From assembly GCA_016214375.1 (NCBI GenBank), contig JACROQ010000143.1, positions 1 to 16,320 of the forward strand: a stretch of DNA of 16,320 bases, in the 5' to 3' direction. This document shows, one piece after another, positions 1 through 7,131 of the stretch. Positions within the stretch are counted from its first letter, which is position 1. Each line of letters opens with the position of its first letter. Origin of the DNA: Nitrospirota bacterium (GTDB lineage Bacteria > Nitrospirota > 9FT-COMBO-42-15 > HDB-SIOI813). The position numbers were made by a program, and so were the translations under genes. The notes under the pieces were generated by a model, which was not told where the DNA came from, made no database searches, and was given only the letters and a program-made list of their open reading frames with translations.

Positions 1-152
1 AGATTCACGGCGCCGGCGTCTCCCGAGGATAATTACAGGGTTTAAGAGCCCCGTATCACTGGGGAAAATAGTTTTGGGGATTTAAAACCTGGGTTGAAGC
101 CCGTAAGGGACCTGCTGTCAATTCCTATCTCGGAATTTGGGTGGGAGAAGAT

Positions 153-248
153 TCAGGTTATGATTTGATGGACCAGCGTGGCTGCTAAGATGGCAGCCAG
201 GACTATGGTTAGGATAGTCGCACTCAGTTCAACCAGATAGGAAAACAT
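153..248 (-). CDS. Small single-span membrane peptide, 31 aa
   Basis: A 31-codon ORF runs leftward from ATG (complement of 246-248) to TGA (complement of 153-155). A near-perfect Shine-Dalgarno sequence, AAAGGAGGAAAA, lies just upstream of the ATG, which is the main reason to believe in it. The product begins MFSYLVELSATIL; most of the chain (about residues 9-26) is Ala/Ile/Leu/Val/Thr, consistent with one transmembrane helix, with a short polar tail ending HQIIT. It lies 78 bp downstream of the NCS2 permease on the same strand, so it could be co-transcribed and could act as a small accessory subunit of that transporter; this role is inference. I recognise no family. It could instead be a chance ORF, but the ribosome-binding site and hydrophobic composition argue for a real gene. 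Confidence 0.6.
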   Translation of the reverse strand: MFSYLVELSATILTIVLAAILAATLVHQIIT

Positions 249-326
249 AGAATTTTCCTCCTTTTGTTTTTTAGAATATCCTAATGGAAGGTTAAAGAAT
301 GATTAAGAATGGGGAGGGAGAATAGT

Positions 327-1883
327 TCAGACCTTCTTATCTCTTAGTTGTAAGATCAGGAGGAAGATGGCTACTGCGGCATAGCATATTGCAAATTCTG
401 TAGCGGCCCCTGCCCTGAAGCTGTAGGCAAGGCCTGCCTGGGTTAATGAGTAGGCATGGATGACCCCGAAGTAAGACATGAGGGATGCGGTCAGCGCCCA
501 GAGGGATGCCTTCCAGTACTCCCGTTCGATTACATAGACAGACATAGCAGCAAGAATCATGGAGGTGAAGATAAAACCCTGACTTAGGGCAATAGCCCCC
601 TGGATCGGCATGATCCCCTGGAACGAGCCGCTGGTGACCGTATTATAGAGGCTGGTCCCGGCAGCCCGCAGACCGGACTCCACCATGAGCAATCCCCAGG
701 ACGCGAGGGCAGGGACTATCCCGATAGCAACGGCTAAGGCATGATGCTTTGGCGTCTCCTGAAATGCCTGGGCCGCGATGATGACCCCTATCCAGAGGAG
801 GATGCCCACCCCGGCCTCAAGCGGTATGAACCTCAGCACCGCATCCATGGTCCCGGTCAGGCAGATAACAGTGATAAAGAGACCGTTTAGTATGGAGTAA
901 CCCGTACGGGCCCCTAACGCCTTCCACCCCGGGTGCCCTATGTAGATGGTGGTTGGAAAGCAGCTTCCAAGAAACGCGGCCAAGATACTCCCCAGACCAT
1001 TGGCAAGCAGGGACGGGGCCGTCTCGTATTTGTCCCCGGCCGCCTCTGCACTCTCTAAATTCTGAAGGGACCCGACGACATTAAACAGCCCCATTGGGAT
1101 AATGACGGCCATGTATCTCCATACATGGGGGTTCCCCACCAGTCCCAAAACAGTTCCAATGACCGGGACAGGGAGGTGTAGGGAGACTTCAAGACTTTTG
1201 TCCCAGTTAGGATCGAAATAGCCGTTGACCCCTGAGAGCCTGAGCCCCCATGCAACTGCAGCTCCTATCATGACGGCAAACAGCCCCCCGGGGAGACCGA
1301 CCGGTAATCTCACATGGGAAATGTAGTAGAAGAGGATAATCGCCATCGGGACTAAGGCGATCGCAGGTTTCGCAAATATCTGAAAGGTAAAGTCCATGGA
1401 TATAAAGGTGATGGCGATTCCGGCGAGTGTGGAGAGGAGGGCGGCCCGCGGGGTGACCCTGCGTATCCAGCCTCCGGCAAATGCGCCTAAGGTCTCTATG
1501 ATCCCGCTGAAGAGGCAGGCCACAAGCCCTATCTTCCATGCGAAGACCGGGTCCTTTGTCTCCTGGTACACAGGGCCCATGATAAAGAATATGAAGGCAA
1601 ACAGACTGACCGTGTTTATCCCGTAGGGGAGCGCCGTGACATCATTCCTCCCGGTACGCATCGCAAGGCGTCTCGCCTGTATGGAGTAGAATATATTGCC
1701 GCTGATAATGGATATGGCGGCCCCTGGCAGGACATATCCGAATATGATCTCATTCGGGATGCCGGCAACCATGCCTGACAGGGGGACGATGATCATCAAC
1801 TGGATCAGATTGTCTATGGCAAGACCAAAAAAACCGTCGAGGTCTTTTCGTACAAACCAGGGATAAGCGGCCCCTCCACTCAT
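327..1883 (-). CDS. NCS2-family nucleobase (xanthine/uracil/purine type) permease
   Basis: A 518-aa polytopic inner-membrane protein with about 12-14 hydrophobic segments. It resembles the NCS2 (nucleobase:cation symporter-2) superfamily, AzgA-like branch. Seen in the sequence: an N-terminal YPWFVRKDLDGFFG entry segment, the GNIFYSIQARRLAMRTGRNDVTALPYGIN region (residues 62-90, split here by eye into the GNIFY and YGINT motifs), and an acidic NLESAEAAGD stretch (275-284) where the family carries substrate-contacting acidic residues. Family members import purines or uracil with protons or sodium; the exact substrate cannot be read from the sequence. The ATG overlaps the lgt stop as ATGA (4 bp), and a GGAG lies 2 nt before it, so translation is probably coupled to lgt. 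The pyrimidine operon 7 kb away makes a uracil salvage role tempting but unproven. Confidence 0.85.
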   Translation of the reverse strand: MSGGAAYPWFVRKDLDGFFGLAIDNLIQLMIIVPLSGMVAGIPNEIIFGYVLPGAAISIISGNIFYSIQARRLAMRTGRNDVTALPYGINTVSLFAFIFFIMGPVYQETKDPVFAWKIGLVACLFSGIIETLGAFAGGWIRRVTPRAALLSTLAGIAITFISMDFTFQIFAKPAIALVPMAIILFYYISHVRLPVGLPGGLFAVMIGAAVAWGLRLSGVNGYFDPNWDKSLEVSLHLPVPVIGTVLGLVGNPHVWRYMAVIIPMGLFNVVGSLQNLESAEAAGDKYETAPSLLANGLGSILAAFLGSCFPTTIYIGHPGWKALGARTGYSILNGLFITVICLTGTMDAVLRFIPLEAGVGILLWIGVIIAAQAFQETPKHHALAVAIGIVPALASWGLLMVESGLRAAGTSLYNTVTSGSFQGIMPIQGAIALSQGFIFTSMILAAMSVYVIEREYWKASLWALTASLMSYFGVIHAYSLTQAGLAYSFRAGAATEFAICYAAVAIFLLILQLRDKKV

Positions 1884-2677
1884 AACTCCTGGCGTCCTTT
1901 CTTCTGTCCCGGAAAGACCAGCACAAAATACCCCGCGGCTAACAAGATCGGCAGGATACTCAAGACCTGCCCCATGGAGAGCGGAAACCCTTCAGGCAAG
2001 ACATGAAGATCCTTCCAGAACTCAATGATGAATCTGCCTGAGAAATAAAGCAGGAAGTAGAGAGAGAGGAAAAAGAGGGGCGGGGTCTTTCTGTAATACC
2101 TTTTATAGGTCCAAAACAGGACCGCAAAGATGACCATATTTAAGACCGCCTCATAGAGCTGGACAGGATGCCGCGGGAAGTCCTCTCCTCCCCGTTTAAA
2201 GATAACCCCCCACTTGCCGCTCCCGGACGGAACTCCTAATATCTCTGAGTTAAAAAAATTCCCGATACGGACAAAGATGGCCGTAATCGGTATCCCAAGG
2301 GCCAGTGCATCGGCATACCTTGAGAATTTCACCTTGTATCTCCTTGTCCAGATGAGGTAGGCCACGAAGAGCCCGATCCCCGCCCCATGACTGGAGAGAC
2401 CGCCATGCCATATCTTGATGATCTCACGGGGATTGCTCAGGAAAAATTCAGGTTCATAAAAAAAGACCTCGCCCAGCCGCGCCCCTATCAAGAGGCCAAG
2501 GAACAGGTAGACGAAGACACTCTCTAAGTCAGAGACGGGATATCCCTCCCGCCTGAATATCCATTTGACTAAGAGGTAATTCAGGCTGATCCCACCGGCA
2601 AAGAGGACGCCGTACCAGCGTATCGCTATTGGTCCCCAATGGACCATCTCCGGGCTGAAGTTGTTTATAAAAATCAT
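1880..2677 (-). CDS. lgt: Prolipoprotein diacylglyceryl transferase
   Basis: A 265-aa integral membrane enzyme that transfers diacylglycerol from phosphatidylglycerol to the lipobox cysteine of prelipoproteins, the first step of lipoprotein maturation. Family hallmarks are visible: IRWYGVLFAGG near the N-terminus (19-29), GARLGEVFFY (65-74), WHGGLSSHGAGIG (90-102) with the conserved His-Gly, the Lgt signature RIGNFFNSEILG (137-148) with Arg, Asn and Glu, RHPVQLYEA (169-177), and a late GRFIIEFWK (214-222). Length is normal for the family. No strong ribosome-binding site precedes the ATG, but the N-terminus aligns with typical Lgt starts. The gene is first in a leftward unit with the permease, and its upstream region is occupied by a MITE-like element beginning 20 bp from the start codon, which may have displaced or supplied its promoter. 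Confidence 0.96.
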   Translation of the reverse strand: MIFINNFSPEMVHWGPIAIRWYGVLFAGGISLNYLLVKWIFRREGYPVSDLESVFVYLFLGLLIGARLGEVFFYEPEFFLSNPREIIKIWHGGLSSHGAGIGLFVAYLIWTRRYKVKFSRYADALALGIPITAIFVRIGNFFNSEILGVPSGSGKWGVIFKRGGEDFPRHPVQLYEAVLNMVIFAVLFWTYKRYYRKTPPLFFLSLYFLLYFSGRFIIEFWKDLHVLPEGFPLSMGQVLSILPILLAAGYFVLVFPGQKKGRQEL

Positions 2678-2696
2678 AGGGTGTCTTAAAGTAAAA

Positions 2697-2881
2697 TTGA
2701 TGAAATCGTAAAAAGTCCTTCACTGTCACCCTGAGCGAAGCGAAGGGTCTGACTCCTAAGGACATCAAAGGATAATCAGATCCTTCGGGCATTCGCCCTC
2801 AGGATGACACTTCGTGTCAGATTCTTCGCTTTGCTCAGAATGACAAATAGTGCTTCTGGCGACTTTTTACGAGTTCATCAA
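2697..2881. mobile_element. MITE-like element with 21-bp terminal inverted repeats
   Basis: The segment is bounded by inverted repeats at 2697-2717 (TTGATGAAATCGTAAAAAG plus TC) and 2861-2881, which match at 20 of 21 positions. Total length is 185 bp and no coding capacity is evident, as expected of a miniature inverted-repeat element moved in trans. No convincing target-site duplication is visible. Its interior (2724-2845) is a complete copy of another dispersed palindromic repeat, so the structure appears nested. It fills most of the divergent gap between lgt and lipA. Confidence 0.65.
2724..2845. repeat. Dispersed palindromic repeat, copy A (122 bp)
   Basis: It begins TGTCACCCTGAGCGAAGCG and ends GCTCAGAATGACA, the ends being imperfect inverted repeats of about 29 bp. 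A second inverted half-copy (CAGATCC...GGATGACA) and a small TGACACTTCGTGTCA palindrome lie inside. Near-identical copies occur at 6958-7081 and, in shortened form, at 10829-10901. On transcription it would fold into stacked hairpins. Confidence 0.85.
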
Positions 2882-2894
2882 AATTGGGTGTAGT

Positions 2895-2910
2895 ATATCA
2901 TTTTTGATAT
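2895..2910. promoter_or_regulatory. Short inverted repeat, possible operator upstream of lipA
   Basis: ATATCA and TGATAT are separated by TTTT, forming a 6-bp perfect inverted repeat just upstream of the candidate lipA -35 box. It could be an operator for a dimeric regulator or simply an AT-rich hairpin; no regulator is identified. Confidence 0.25.
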
Positions 2911-2923
2911 CTCCTGAGAAGTG

Positions 2924-2953
2924 TTGACATTATCTCCTTTCCCCTGTTATTTT
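2924..2953 (+). promoter_or_regulatory. Candidate sigma-70-type promoter of lipA
   Basis: A perfect -35 box TTGACA (2924-2929) is followed after 18 bp by TATTTT (2948-2953), a weak -10 match. Transcription would start at about 2960, practically at the lipA start codon, so the mRNA would be nearly leaderless if this is the true promoter. The -10 is poor, so confidence is limited. Confidence 0.4.
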
Positions 2954-2961
2954 AGGTGTTA

Positions 2962-3855
2962 ATGAGAAACAACAGGCGTCCGGAGTGGCTCAGGGTCAGG
3001 CTGCCAGAAGGAAAGGGCTACCTTGAGATCAAGAGGCTATTGAGGTCTGCAGGGCTTCATACGGTCTGTGAAGAGGCACACTGCCCCAACATCGGGGAGT
3101 GTTTTAATCAGCGGACGGCGACCTTTTTGATCCTGGGGGACGTCTGTACAAGGGGGTGCCGGTTCTGTAATGTCACCAAGGGGGTTACTCAACCCATAGA
3201 CCCCGGAGAACCGGAGAGGGTGGCCTTGGCCGCACAGCAGATGGGCTTAAGGCATGTCGTCGTGACCTCTGTGACAAGGGATGATATCCCCGATGGGGGT
3301 GCACAACAGTACGCGAATACCATATCGTCTATTCGCAGCTATAGTCCGGAGAGTACGATTGAAGTCTTGATCCCTGACTTTAGGGGGAATAGCGATGCCT
3401 TGAGTGTGGTGATCAGGGCGATACCGGACATCATCAACCATAACATGGAGACAGTCCCGCGTCTCTACAGGGTCGTCAGACCCGGGGCGGTGTATGAACG
3501 ATCCCTGATGTTCTTTGAACATGCAAAAAAAGCCTGTCCTGACATCATTACAAAATCCGGCCTGATGGTGGGATTGGGCGAGGAATTTGAAGAGATGATT
3601 GAGGTGATGAAAGACCTCATAGGGGTTGGATGTGAGGTGTTGACCATTGGGCAGTATCTGAGTCCCGGCAGACAGCACCTGCCGGTTCAACGATTCTATC
3701 ACCCGGATGAGTTTGAGAAACTCAGGGTCAAGGGGAGGGAATTGGGTTTCACCCATGTGGAGGCAGGCCCGCTGGTGAGGAGCTCTTATCACGCCGCAGC
3801 GCAGTTAAACTCGGTTCAGGACATCTCAGGATGCAGGTCCACTCAGGATGCTTGA
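2962..3855 (+). CDS. lipA: Lipoyl synthase (radical SAM)
   Basis: A 297-aa cytosolic radical-SAM enzyme that inserts two sulfur atoms into protein-bound octanoyl groups to make lipoate for 2-oxoacid dehydrogenases and the glycine cleavage system. Counting from the GTG at 2956, the auxiliary [4Fe-4S] cluster cysteines are C38, C43 and C49 (CEEAHCPNIGEC), the radical-SAM cysteines are C64, C68 and C71 (CTRGCRFC), and the RSSYHA motif that supplies the serine ligand is at 275-280. Length is typical. Either GTG 2956 or ATG 2962 could be the start; I chose ATG because AGGTG lies just upstream of it while GTG has no ribosome-binding site. No lipB is adjacent. The stop codon is embedded in a TTGACA that may serve the downstream tRNA. 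Confidence 0.96.
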   Translation: MRNNRRPEWLRVRLPEGKGYLEIKRLLRSAGLHTVCEEAHCPNIGECFNQRTATFLILGDVCTRGCRFCNVTKGVTQPIDPGEPERVALAAQQMGLRHVVVTSVTRDDIPDGGAQQYANTISSIRSYSPESTIEVLIPDFRGNSDALSVVIRAIPDIINHNMETVPRLYRVVRPGAVYERSLMFFEHAKKACPDIITKSGLMVGLGEEFEEMIEVMKDLIGVGCEVLTIGQYLSPGRQHLPVQRFYHPDEFEKLRVKGRELGFTHVEAGPLVRSSYHAAAQLNSVQDISGCRSTQDA

Positions 3856-3878
3856 CAACCCCCCCTAAATCGTTTAAT
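3852..3878 (+). promoter_or_regulatory. Possible promoter of the tRNA gene
   Basis: TTGACA (3852-3857, overlapping the lipA stop) and TTTAAT (3873-3878) have good box matches but a short 15-bp spacer. A separate AT-rich TATAAAGATATACT stretch lies just before the tRNA. Which element drives the tRNA is unclear; read-through from lipA is also possible. Confidence 0.3.
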
Positions 3879-3903
3879 TTGAACAGGCTATAAAGATATA
3901 CTC

Positions 3904-3980
3904 GGCGGTGTAGCTCAGCTGGCTAGAGCAGAGGTTTCATAAGCCTCCTGTCCGGGGTTCGATTCCCTGCACCGCCACCA
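3904..3980 (+). tRNA. tRNA with CAT anticodon, probably elongator tRNA-Met
   Basis: A complete 77-nt cloverleaf. The acceptor stem GGCGGTG (3904-3910) pairs fully with CACCGCC (3970-3976), then discriminator A and an encoded CCA. The D arm is GCTC/GAGC with a 9-nt loop, the anticodon stem GAGGT/GCCTC has loop TTCATAA and anticodon CAT at 3938-3940, and the T arm is CGGGG-TTCGATT-CCCTG. It is not the initiator: it has a G1-C72 pair and lacks three G-C pairs at the base of the anticodon stem. A CAT anticodon can also belong to lysidine-modified tRNA-Ile; elongator Met is the more likely call. Confidence 0.93.
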
Positions 3981-4036
3981 ATCTCTTCAGAGACTCTCAG
4001 CATGCCGGGTACAACATCTTCGAGTCAGGAGGCATC

Positions 4037-6322
4037 ATGAAGGACGAGGAGAAAGCAAAGGGTAACCAGTCCTCAGATGATATCCTTGCAGAGTTGAATG
4101 CCCATCATGAGGCCCTGATATACACCATCCCCGATATCGTTTATTTCAAGGACATCCAAGGCCGGAACATGGTGGTCAATAAGGCCTTTGAAGAATTTGT
4201 GGATCTCAAAAAATCCGAGATCGTGGGAAAGACCGACGATGAGATATTTCCTCATGACCTCGCTATCTACTGCCGCCTGAGCGACATGGAGGTGATGAAG
4301 ACCCGCAAGCCCCTCCGTATTGAGGAGGAAGCCACATCCAAGGACGGGAAGAAGACCTACTTTGATACCATGAAATCTCCGCTTTTTGATAACCACGGCA
4401 ATCTCATTGGTGTTGCGGGGGTCAGCAGGGATATCACAGAGCGCAGGCACCATGAAGAACAGCTATGGTTATTCAGGACCCTGATCAATCAGTCCAACGA
4501 TGCCATATTTATCGATGATCCTGAAACAGGCCGTTTTCTGGATGTCAATGATAAGGCATGCAGTAGTCTGGGATACAGCCGGTATGAACTTCTTAAGATG
4601 GGGGTAGTGGATATTGAGGCGAATATGCCGGATCATTTTTCATGGGAGGCCCATTTAAAAGAGGTCAAAGAGCAAAAGTCTATGGTCTTAGAGGGGAGAC
4701 TTAAACGCAGGGATGGTACGACATTCCCTGTTGAGGTCAACGTCAGGTATATCACGCAAGGTAAGGACAGCTATATGGTAGCCGTGGTACGCGATATTAC
4801 AGAACGTAAGCAGGAGACGGAAAGATACACGGCCATTATCCGGAGCGCCATGGATGCCTTCTGGATGATAGACCATGAGTGCCGCTTCCTTGATGTCAAT
4901 GATGCCGCTTGTACCCTCCTCGGATATTCCCGTGAGGAATTATTGGGCATGAGGGTCTCTGATGTGGAGGCCGTGGAGACGCGTGAAGATGTTTTTGATC
5001 ACATCAGGTGTGTTAAAGAAACCGGAGGTGACCATTTTGAGACCCGCCACAGGCGAAAAGACGGCAGCATCATTGACGTTGATGTGAGTGCCAGATTTAT
5101 TGATATTAAAGGCGGGCAGTGTTATGTCTTTATAAGAGACATCACCGAACGTAAGAGGAGAGAGGAGAGAAAGATAGCGAGGCTGATAGAGGACGAGAGA
5201 TTCAAGACCCAGAGGCTTGAATCCCTCGGGGTATTAGCCGGGGGGATTGCCCATGATTTTAACAACATCCTGACGGCCATCCTGGGAAATATATCCATTG
5301 CGACACAGTTTTTAAACCCTTCAGATAAGGCATACAAACATCTTTCAGAGGCTGAAAAGGCAATCTTTCTGGCACAGGGCCTTACACGGCAGCTTTTGAC
5401 CTTTTCCAAGGGTGGAGCGCCGCTGAAGACGACGCTCCCAATCGCATTAGTGGTCAGAGAGTCTGCGGAGTTTGCCTTAAGAGGCATGAACGTCAGATGC
5501 GACTTTGTAATCCCTGAGGAGATCAAGCCTGTTGAGGCGGACGAAGGGCAGATCAGACAAGTCATCCACAACCTCGTCATCAATGCCCTCCATGCCATGC
5601 CGCAGGGAGGAGTCATTACGATCCGGTGTGAAAATATGACGGTAGGGACAAAAGCCCCCTTGCCTCTGAAAGAGGGTGACTACATCAGGGTATCTGTGGA
5701 AGATAGCGGGATTGGGATACCGGAGGAGCATCTAAGCAGGATATTCGATCCCTACTTTACGACGAAGCAGACGGGAAGCGGCCTTGGGCTACCCACGTCC
5801 TATTCCATCATCAAAAGGCACGACGGCTTGATTACCGTAAACTCAAGATTGGGAACAGGGACGATCTTTCATATCTATCTTCCGGCATCAGATAAAGAGA
5901 TTGTGTCCGTGTCATCTGATGAGAAGGTCCCTGTCTCCGGCAGGGGAAGGATTTTGGTGATGGATGATGAGGAGATGATCAGGACGCTCGCAGGGAAGAT
6001 CCTGGGTCACCTGGGATACCAGGTAGCGCTTGCAGTCAACGGACAGGAGGCCATCGAGCAGTATCAGAAGGCCAGAGGCTCGGGGAAGCCATTTGACCTC
6101 CTCATTATGGATCTGACGATCCCCGGGGCAATGGGGGGCAAGGAGGCCATAGAAAGGCTTTTGCAAATAGACCCCGGTGTCAGGACAATCGTGTCCAGCG
6201 GTTATTCCGACGATCCGATCCTGGCGAATTATCGCACTTACGGATTCAAGGGCGTGATTAAAAAGCCTTATAGACTTACAGAGTTAAGCCATATCGTTCA
6301 TGAGGTGATCAGCCGCAAATAG
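4037..6322 (+). CDS. Soluble hybrid sensor histidine kinase, PAS-PAS-PAS-HisKA-HATPase-REC
   Basis: A 761-aa signalling protein with no transmembrane segment, so it probably senses an intracellular signal. Domain order: PAS1 (about 20-140), PAS2 (143-257) and PAS3 (260-373), each ending in a PAC-type RDITER motif. The HisKA H-box GGIAHDFNN carries the predicted phospho-accepting H406. The ATPase domain shows an N-box (N512, N516), a G1 box DSGIGIP (556-562) and a G2 box GSGLGLP (580-586). A C-terminal receiver follows, with acidic D643/D644, predicted phospho-acceptor D692 and K743. PAS2 and PAS3 look like duplicates (FLDVND...LGYSR in both). AGGAGG at 4027-4032 supports the ATG. There is no output domain or adjacent response regulator, so the partner is unknown. 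osmC follows after 60 bp and may be co-transcribed. Confidence 0.93.
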   Translation: MKDEEKAKGNQSSDDILAELNAHHEALIYTIPDIVYFKDIQGRNMVVNKAFEEFVDLKKSEIVGKTDDEIFPHDLAIYCRLSDMEVMKTRKPLRIEEEATSKDGKKTYFDTMKSPLFDNHGNLIGVAGVSRDITERRHHEEQLWLFRTLINQSNDAIFIDDPETGRFLDVNDKACSSLGYSRYELLKMGVVDIEANMPDHFSWEAHLKEVKEQKSMVLEGRLKRRDGTTFPVEVNVRYITQGKDSYMVAVVRDITERKQETERYTAIIRSAMDAFWMIDHECRFLDVNDAACTLLGYSREELLGMRVSDVEAVETREDVFDHIRCVKETGGDHFETRHRRKDGSIIDVDVSARFIDIKGGQCYVFIRDITERKRREERKIARLIEDERFKTQRLESLGVLAGGIAHDFNNILTAILGNISIATQFLNPSDKAYKHLSEAEKAIFLAQGLTRQLLTFSKGGAPLKTTLPIALVVRESAEFALRGMNVRCDFVIPEEIKPVEADEGQIRQVIHNLVINALHAMPQGGVITIRCENMTVGTKAPLPLKEGDYIRVSVEDSGIGIPEEHLSRIFDPYFTTKQTGSGLGLPTSYSIIKRHDGLITVNSRLGTGTIFHIYLPASDKEIVSVSSDEKVPVSGRGRILVMDDEEMIRTLAGKILGHLGYQVALAVNGQEAIEQYQKARGSGKPFDLLIMDLTIPGAMGGKEAIERLLQIDPGVRTIVSSGYSDDPILANYRTYGFKGVIKKPYRLTELSHIVHEVISRK

Positions 6323-6382
6323 TCTGAACTAAACGTAAAGGGTTCGAAGAGAAGAAGATGATGTAAGAAAGGAGAGTGAATC

Positions 6383-6922
6383 ATGGGACGCATCAATAAT
6401 GTGGATATTGACAAGGTCAGGCAATTTGGCGAACAGCTTAAGGCCGATCCCTCAAAGGCTAAGAAGACCCAGGTTATTGAAGGGGAATGGCTGGTCACAG
6501 AAGGGGGGGGGCAGTTCAGGTCTACCATCAATTTTGAGGGGGGACAGACGGTCTTTGAGGTGGACAGCCCTACATTTATGGGGGGCGGGGGGAAGTTGCC
6601 GGGCCCGATGCACTACTGCTTCTATGGCCTGGCATCCTGTTATACGGCGACGTTTGCGACCATGGCCTCCATGCTCGGCATCGAATTAAAGAGGCTGACG
6701 ACCCGTGTGGAGGCAGATGTCAATTTCTCCAGGGTCTTCGGGATCAGTGATGCACCGGTCATGGAGGAGGTGCGGGTGACGCTCTATGTGGTCAGCAATG
6801 CTCCGGAGGAAAAGATCCGGGAGGCAGAGGAGCTGGCCATCCAGAGATGCCCTGTGGTCTTTACCTTAAAGAACCCGGTTAAGCTGACGCCGTATCTGAA
6901 GATTTCGACAGAACCCTCATGA
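6383..6922 (+). CDS. OsmC/Ohr-family protein
   Basis: A 179-aa cytosolic protein of the OsmC family, whose members reduce organic hydroperoxides with a reactive cysteine pair or act on related thiol/persulfide substrates. The two expected cysteines are present: C86 in LASCYTAT (start of the central helix) and C156 in QRCPVVFTL; C79 is an extra one nearby. The N-terminal 30 residues are longer than in classical OsmC, as in some uncharacterised OsmC-like subgroups, so the substrate is not clear. AAGGAG precedes the ATG. The coding sequence contains long guanine tracts (G9 at 6503-6511, G6 at 6538-6543, 6580-6585 and 6587-6592) encoding glycines. Its last codons merge into a dispersed repeat. 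The flavoprotein downstream suggests a redox or sulfur context, which is inference. Confidence 0.88.
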   Translation: MGRINNVDIDKVRQFGEQLKADPSKAKKTQVIEGEWLVTEGGGQFRSTINFEGGQTVFEVDSPTFMGGGGKLPGPMHYCFYGLASCYTATFATMASMLGIELKRLTTRVEADVNFSRVFGISDAPVMEEVRVTLYVVSNAPEEKIREAEELAIQRCPVVFTLKNPVKLTPYLKISTEPS

Positions 6923-6957
6923 GCCGCGGGCTCACAACGGGCTATGAAAATTCAGCA
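6916..6957. repeat. Flanking repeat segment shared with 10794-10828
   Basis: The sequence CTCATGAGCCGC, a GAGCC/GGCTC mini-hairpin, and CTCACAA...ATGAAAAT recur upstream of repeat copy C at 10794-10828. The segment supplies the stop codon of the OsmC-family gene. This shows that copies B and C share a longer unit than copy A. Confidence 0.7.
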
Positions 6958-7081
6958 TGTCACCCTGAGCCGAAGGCGAAGGGTCTGACTCCTAAGGACA
7001 TCAATGGGTAAGCAGATCTTTCGGGCATTCGCCCTCAGGATGACACTTCGTGTCAGATTCTTCGCTGCGCTCAGAATGACA
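6958..7081. repeat. Dispersed palindromic repeat, copy B (124 bp)
   Basis: Almost identical to the copy at 2724-2845: the same outer inverted ends (TGTCACCCTGAG and CTCAGAATGACA), the same internal CCTTCGGG/CTTTCGGG half-copy, and the same TGACACTTCGTGTCA palindrome. It differs mainly by GCCGAAGGCGAAGG in place of GCGAAGCGAAGG. It fills the gap between the OsmC-family and flavoprotein genes. Confidence 0.85.
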
Positions 7082-7131
7082 GAATACGGGGATTTCTAAA
7101 TGAACCATAAACCAAATCAGGGAGGTGTGCC

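Noticed and set aside
1..152. Possible structured RNA or riboswitch at the left edge
   Set aside because: Only a small perfect inverted repeat (120-137, AATTCC/GGAATT) and a few short complementary runs are visible; no known riboswitch or small-RNA consensus could be matched.
2724..2845. CRISPR-like array from the repeated TTCGC/GCGAAG motifs
   Set aside because: The copies are inverted halves of a palindromic repeat, not regularly spaced direct repeats with unique spacers, and no cas gene is present.
3247..3792. Leftward 181-codon open frame opposite lipA
   Set aside because: It lies antisense to the radical-SAM and RSSYHA coding region; composition and lack of motifs mark it as a shadow.
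5122..5616. Long leftward open frame (164 codons) opposite the histidine kinase
   Set aside because: It is antisense to the conserved kinase core, has no ribosome-binding site that I see and no recognisable protein features; a shadow frame.
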